Below are positions 13,530-15,292 of a stretch of 15,292 nucleotides of DNA, piece by piece. Made by a program: the position numbers and the translations under genes. The DNA comes from Actinobacteria bacterium ADurb.Bin346 (GTDB taxonomy: Bacteria > Actinomycetota > Humimicrobiia > Humimicrobiales > Humimicrobiaceae). Location: assembly GCA_002068775.1 (NCBI GenBank), contig MWAX01000121.1:1-15292 (forward strand), read 5' to 3'. Below the pieces are notes generated by a model that saw only the letters and a program-made list of their open reading frames with translations, had not been told where the DNA came from and did not search any database. Position 1 is the first letter of the stretch; every line of letters starts with the position of its first letter.

Positions 13530-13764
13530 AGTTATTTTATTTTATTAATTTAAATGAAGCAAGATTATTTTTTTGATAAATTCATTTCTGGAAAGGACTA
13601 TACATGCTGAAGAAAAAGCAACACCAGGCAATTCTTGCAAGCTCTTTAAATAAGGCTCTGTCAAATAAAAAACAATATCTTTATAATCTTAGGAATTGAA
13701 ACTGCAATATTCATATTATTACAATTAGTTGTTTGATATTTTGCAATATAATACAAAAAGACCT

Positions 13765-13791
13765 TTGACTTTTTTCATTATTAATTATAAC
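13765..13791 (+). promoter_or_regulatory. weak candidate promoter for the DUF4143 ATPase gene
   Basis: TTGACT (13765-13770) and TATAAC (13786-13791) are 15 bases apart, shorter than ideal, and would give a leader of about 60 bases. The -10 box falls within the palindrome at 13785-13801. Confidence 0.27.
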
Positions 13792-13801
13792 ATGGTTATA
13801 A
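13785..13801. repeat. 17-base palindrome upstream of the ATPase gene
   Basis: Perfect 7-base arms, TTATAAC and GTTATAA, flank the trinucleotide ATG. It overlaps the possible -10 box of the downstream gene and is placed where a dimeric repressor would act. Confidence 0.45.
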
Positions 13802-13855
13802 ATTATTATTATAAGATTTAAATATTACGAATTGATTTATTAGTGGAGAAATAAT

Positions 13856-15166
13856 TTGTACCGAATTGAAATAAAAGATTTGATTGAGTGGAAAAACTCA
13901 TCTAATAGGAAGCCCTTGATTTTAAAAGGGGCAAGACAGGTCGGTAAAACCTGGCTTCTTAAGGAATTTGGAAAAACCCAGTTTAAAAAATTTGCTTATA
14001 TTAACTTTGAGGATAATGAGAGGATGAAAAACCTTTTTAGCACCGATTATGATATAAAAAGGATAATAACAGGCCTTCAGATAGAGTCAGGAACAGATAT
14101 AGACAGCAGCAATACTCTTATTATTTTTGATGAAGTCCAGGAAGTCCCTCGCGCATTAACTTCGCTTAAATACTTTTGTGAAAATGCACCTCAGTACTTT
14201 ATAGCAGCAGCTGGTAGCCTGCTTGGTATAGCGCTTCATCCCGAGACTTCCTTCCCCGTAGGTAAGGTTGAGTTTTATAGCCTTTATCCTTTAAGCTTTA
14301 TAGAATTTGCAGCTTTGGTTGAAGATACAAATATTGTAAAACCTTTAAAAGATTTTGATACTGTCTTATTTACAAGTTTTAAAAGTAAGTATATTGATTT
14401 ACTTAAGCAATATTACTTTGTAGGCGGAATGCCTGAAGCAGTCAATAAGTTTATTGAAAAAAAAGATTATGCAGCAGTGCAAAAAATACATAAAAATTTG
14501 CTTCTTTCTTATGAACAGGATTTTTCAAAACACGCGCCAGGTGAAATAGTGCCGAGAATAAGACAGCTGTGGCATTCAATTTCTGCCCAGCTGGCAAAAG
14601 AAAACCGGAAATTTATTTTTAGCCTGGTAAAAAAAGGCTCCAGGGCAAAAGACTTTGAAATAGCTATGCAGTGGCTACTTGATGCCGGATTAATTTATAA
14701 AATTAATAGAGTATCCAAACCAGGTATTCCCCTTTCTGCTTACCAGGACACATCTGCATTTAAGCTTTATATGCTTGATATTGGGTTACTTTCTGCTATA
14801 AGCGGCCTTGAGTTAAAAACTCTTCTGGAAGGAAGCAGGATTTTTGAAGAATTTAAGGGGGCGCTTACAGAGCAATTTGTGCTCCAGCAATTAATTTCAA
14901 GTAAAATTATAGAGCCATTTTACTGGTCATCAGAAAAGGGAAGCTCTGAAGTAGATTTTGTATTCCAAATAGCGTCAGAAGTATTTCCCCTTGAAGTAAA
15001 AGCTTCTGAAAACTTACAGGCAAAAAGCCTGAAAAGTTATTACCAGAAATATATGCCAAAACATTCACTGCGTACATCCATGTCTGATTTTCGTAAGGAA
15101 GAGTGGCTGGTTAATTTACCCTTATATTTAATAAACATGTTGTGTGATTTTTTAAAAAACCTCTGA
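13856..15166 (+). CDS. AAA ATPase with C-terminal DUF4143 domain
   Basis: This 436-residue protein has the AAA_14 plus DUF4143 architecture. Walker A is GARQVGKT (25-32), Walker B is TLIIFDEVQ (87-95) and a sensor-like AAGSLLG lies at 118-124. The C-terminal half (about 190-400) is DUF4143, ending in a restriction-endonuclease-like pattern: D367 in SEVDFVF and E380/K382 in LEVKAS. The family is very common, highly mobile and of unresolved function. The start is TTG at 13856, with GGAG seven bases upstream and the protein beginning at the expected YRIEIKDLIEWK. The gene is complete and lies in the accessory block, divergent from vapBC. The nuclease-like residues suggest DNA binding or cleavage, which is inference. 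Confidence 0.9.
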   Translation: MYRIEIKDLIEWKNSSNRKPLILKGARQVGKTWLLKEFGKTQFKKFAYINFEDNERMKNLFSTDYDIKRIITGLQIESGTDIDSSNTLIIFDEVQEVPRALTSLKYFCENAPQYFIAAAGSLLGIALHPETSFPVGKVEFYSLYPLSFIEFAALVEDTNIVKPLKDFDTVLFTSFKSKYIDLLKQYYFVGGMPEAVNKFIEKKDYAAVQKIHKNLLLSYEQDFSKHAPGEIVPRIRQLWHSISAQLAKENRKFIFSLVKKGSRAKDFEIAMQWLLDAGLIYKINRVSKPGIPLSAYQDTSAFKLYMLDIGLLSAISGLELKTLLEGSRIFEEFKGALTEQFVLQQLISSKIIEPFYWSSEKGSSEVDFVFQIASEVFPLEVKASENLQAKSLKSYYQKYMPKHSLRTSMSDFRKEEWLVNLPLYLINMLCDFLKNL

Positions 15167-15261
15167 GTCAAAGTACGGCAGCCAGACAGTCAAGAGACCT
15201 TGCTTCTATATCACCCTGGCATAAAATACTATAACTGCAGAAATCTTTTAAAGAATACATA

Positions 15262-15292
15262 AAAGGAATGGGATTATAATGTCAATTCCTTT
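15262..15292. repeat. inverted repeat at the window edge
   Basis: The arms AAAGGAAT (15262-15269) and ATTCCTTT (15285-15292) are exact reverse complements with a 15-base centre, about 95 bases beyond the ATPase stop. The window ends at the last base of the right arm. It could be a terminator stem, an element end or an operator. An ATG at 15279 within it might begin another gene. Bases 15167-15261 hold nothing recognisable. Confidence 0.35.

Larger units (their letters stand above)
13425..13855. other. AT-rich gene-free stretch between vapBC and the DUF4143 ATPase gene
   Basis: This 431-base divergent intergenic region carries the heptamer array (13502-13529) and the palindrome (13785-13801). 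It also holds a tiny frame at 13604-13699 encoding 31 residues (MLKKKQHQAILASS at its start) with AAAGG nine to ten bases ahead of its ATG. I see no homology in that frame and do not call it a gene. No RNA gene was recognised. Confidence 0.5.

Noticed and set aside
13651..13672. GGCTCTGTCAAAT-like sequence resembling an insertion-sequence end
   Set aside because: No matching inverted copy, target duplication or transposase was found near it.
13604..13699. 31-codon frame with a plausible Shine-Dalgarno sequence
   Set aside because: It is too short, unrecognised and Lys/Asn/Gln-rich as expected by chance in AT-rich DNA. It is noted only in the intergenic entry.

Overview
The window is AT-rich bacterial DNA. 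Twelve well-formed genes of housekeeping or metabolic type fill roughly the first 11.6 kb. A looser accessory block of toxin-antitoxin genes, a transposase scrap and a DUF4143 ATPase fills the rest. A pterin-dependent methyltransferase of the acetogen/methyl-transfer type and a geranylgeranyl-reductase-like flavoprotein point to an anaerobe. The combination with frequent TTG starts would fit a deep Actinomycetota or Firmicutes-like lineage, but nothing here fixes the phylum and I hold that loosely.

Layout. Positions 130-1717 (minus strand) hold xseB-xseA, the two subunits of exonuclease VII. Then come a small four-helix membrane protein (1796-2275, minus) and an FmdB-type zinc-ribbon protein with a low-complexity tail (2341-2697, minus). 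A membrane-anchored protein of unknown function (2840-3268) is read on the plus strand. From 3326 to 10943 there is one long minus-strand run, in transcription order: hisD, hisC, a methyltetrahydrofolate-type methyltransferase, a GGR-family flavoprotein, a metallophosphoesterase, a cyclic 2,3-diphosphoglycerate synthetase homologue and a 2-phosphoglycerate kinase homologue. queH (11028-11612, plus) diverges from hisD across a short region built around a perfect AT palindrome.

The most interesting block is 3326-6453. The two enzymes known from methanogens that convert 2-phosphoglycerate to 2,3-diphosphoglycerate and then to cyclic 2,3-diphosphoglycerate (cDPG) are encoded side by side in an apparently bacterial genome. 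They are translationally overlapped with a class III-type metallophosphoesterase. This looks like a complete cDPG synthesis cassette with a candidate turnover enzyme.

From about 11.69 kb onward the DNA changes character. It contains a gene remnant, a ParD-like antitoxin with a downstream RelE/ParE-type toxin whose only plausible start codon is ATT, and a frameshifted scrap of an IS630-type transposase. These are followed by a VapBC-like pair preceded by four tandem heptamers, a roughly 430-base gene-free stretch, and an AAA ATPase/DUF4143 gene with a palindrome over its putative promoter. No rRNA, tRNA or CRISPR array was seen.
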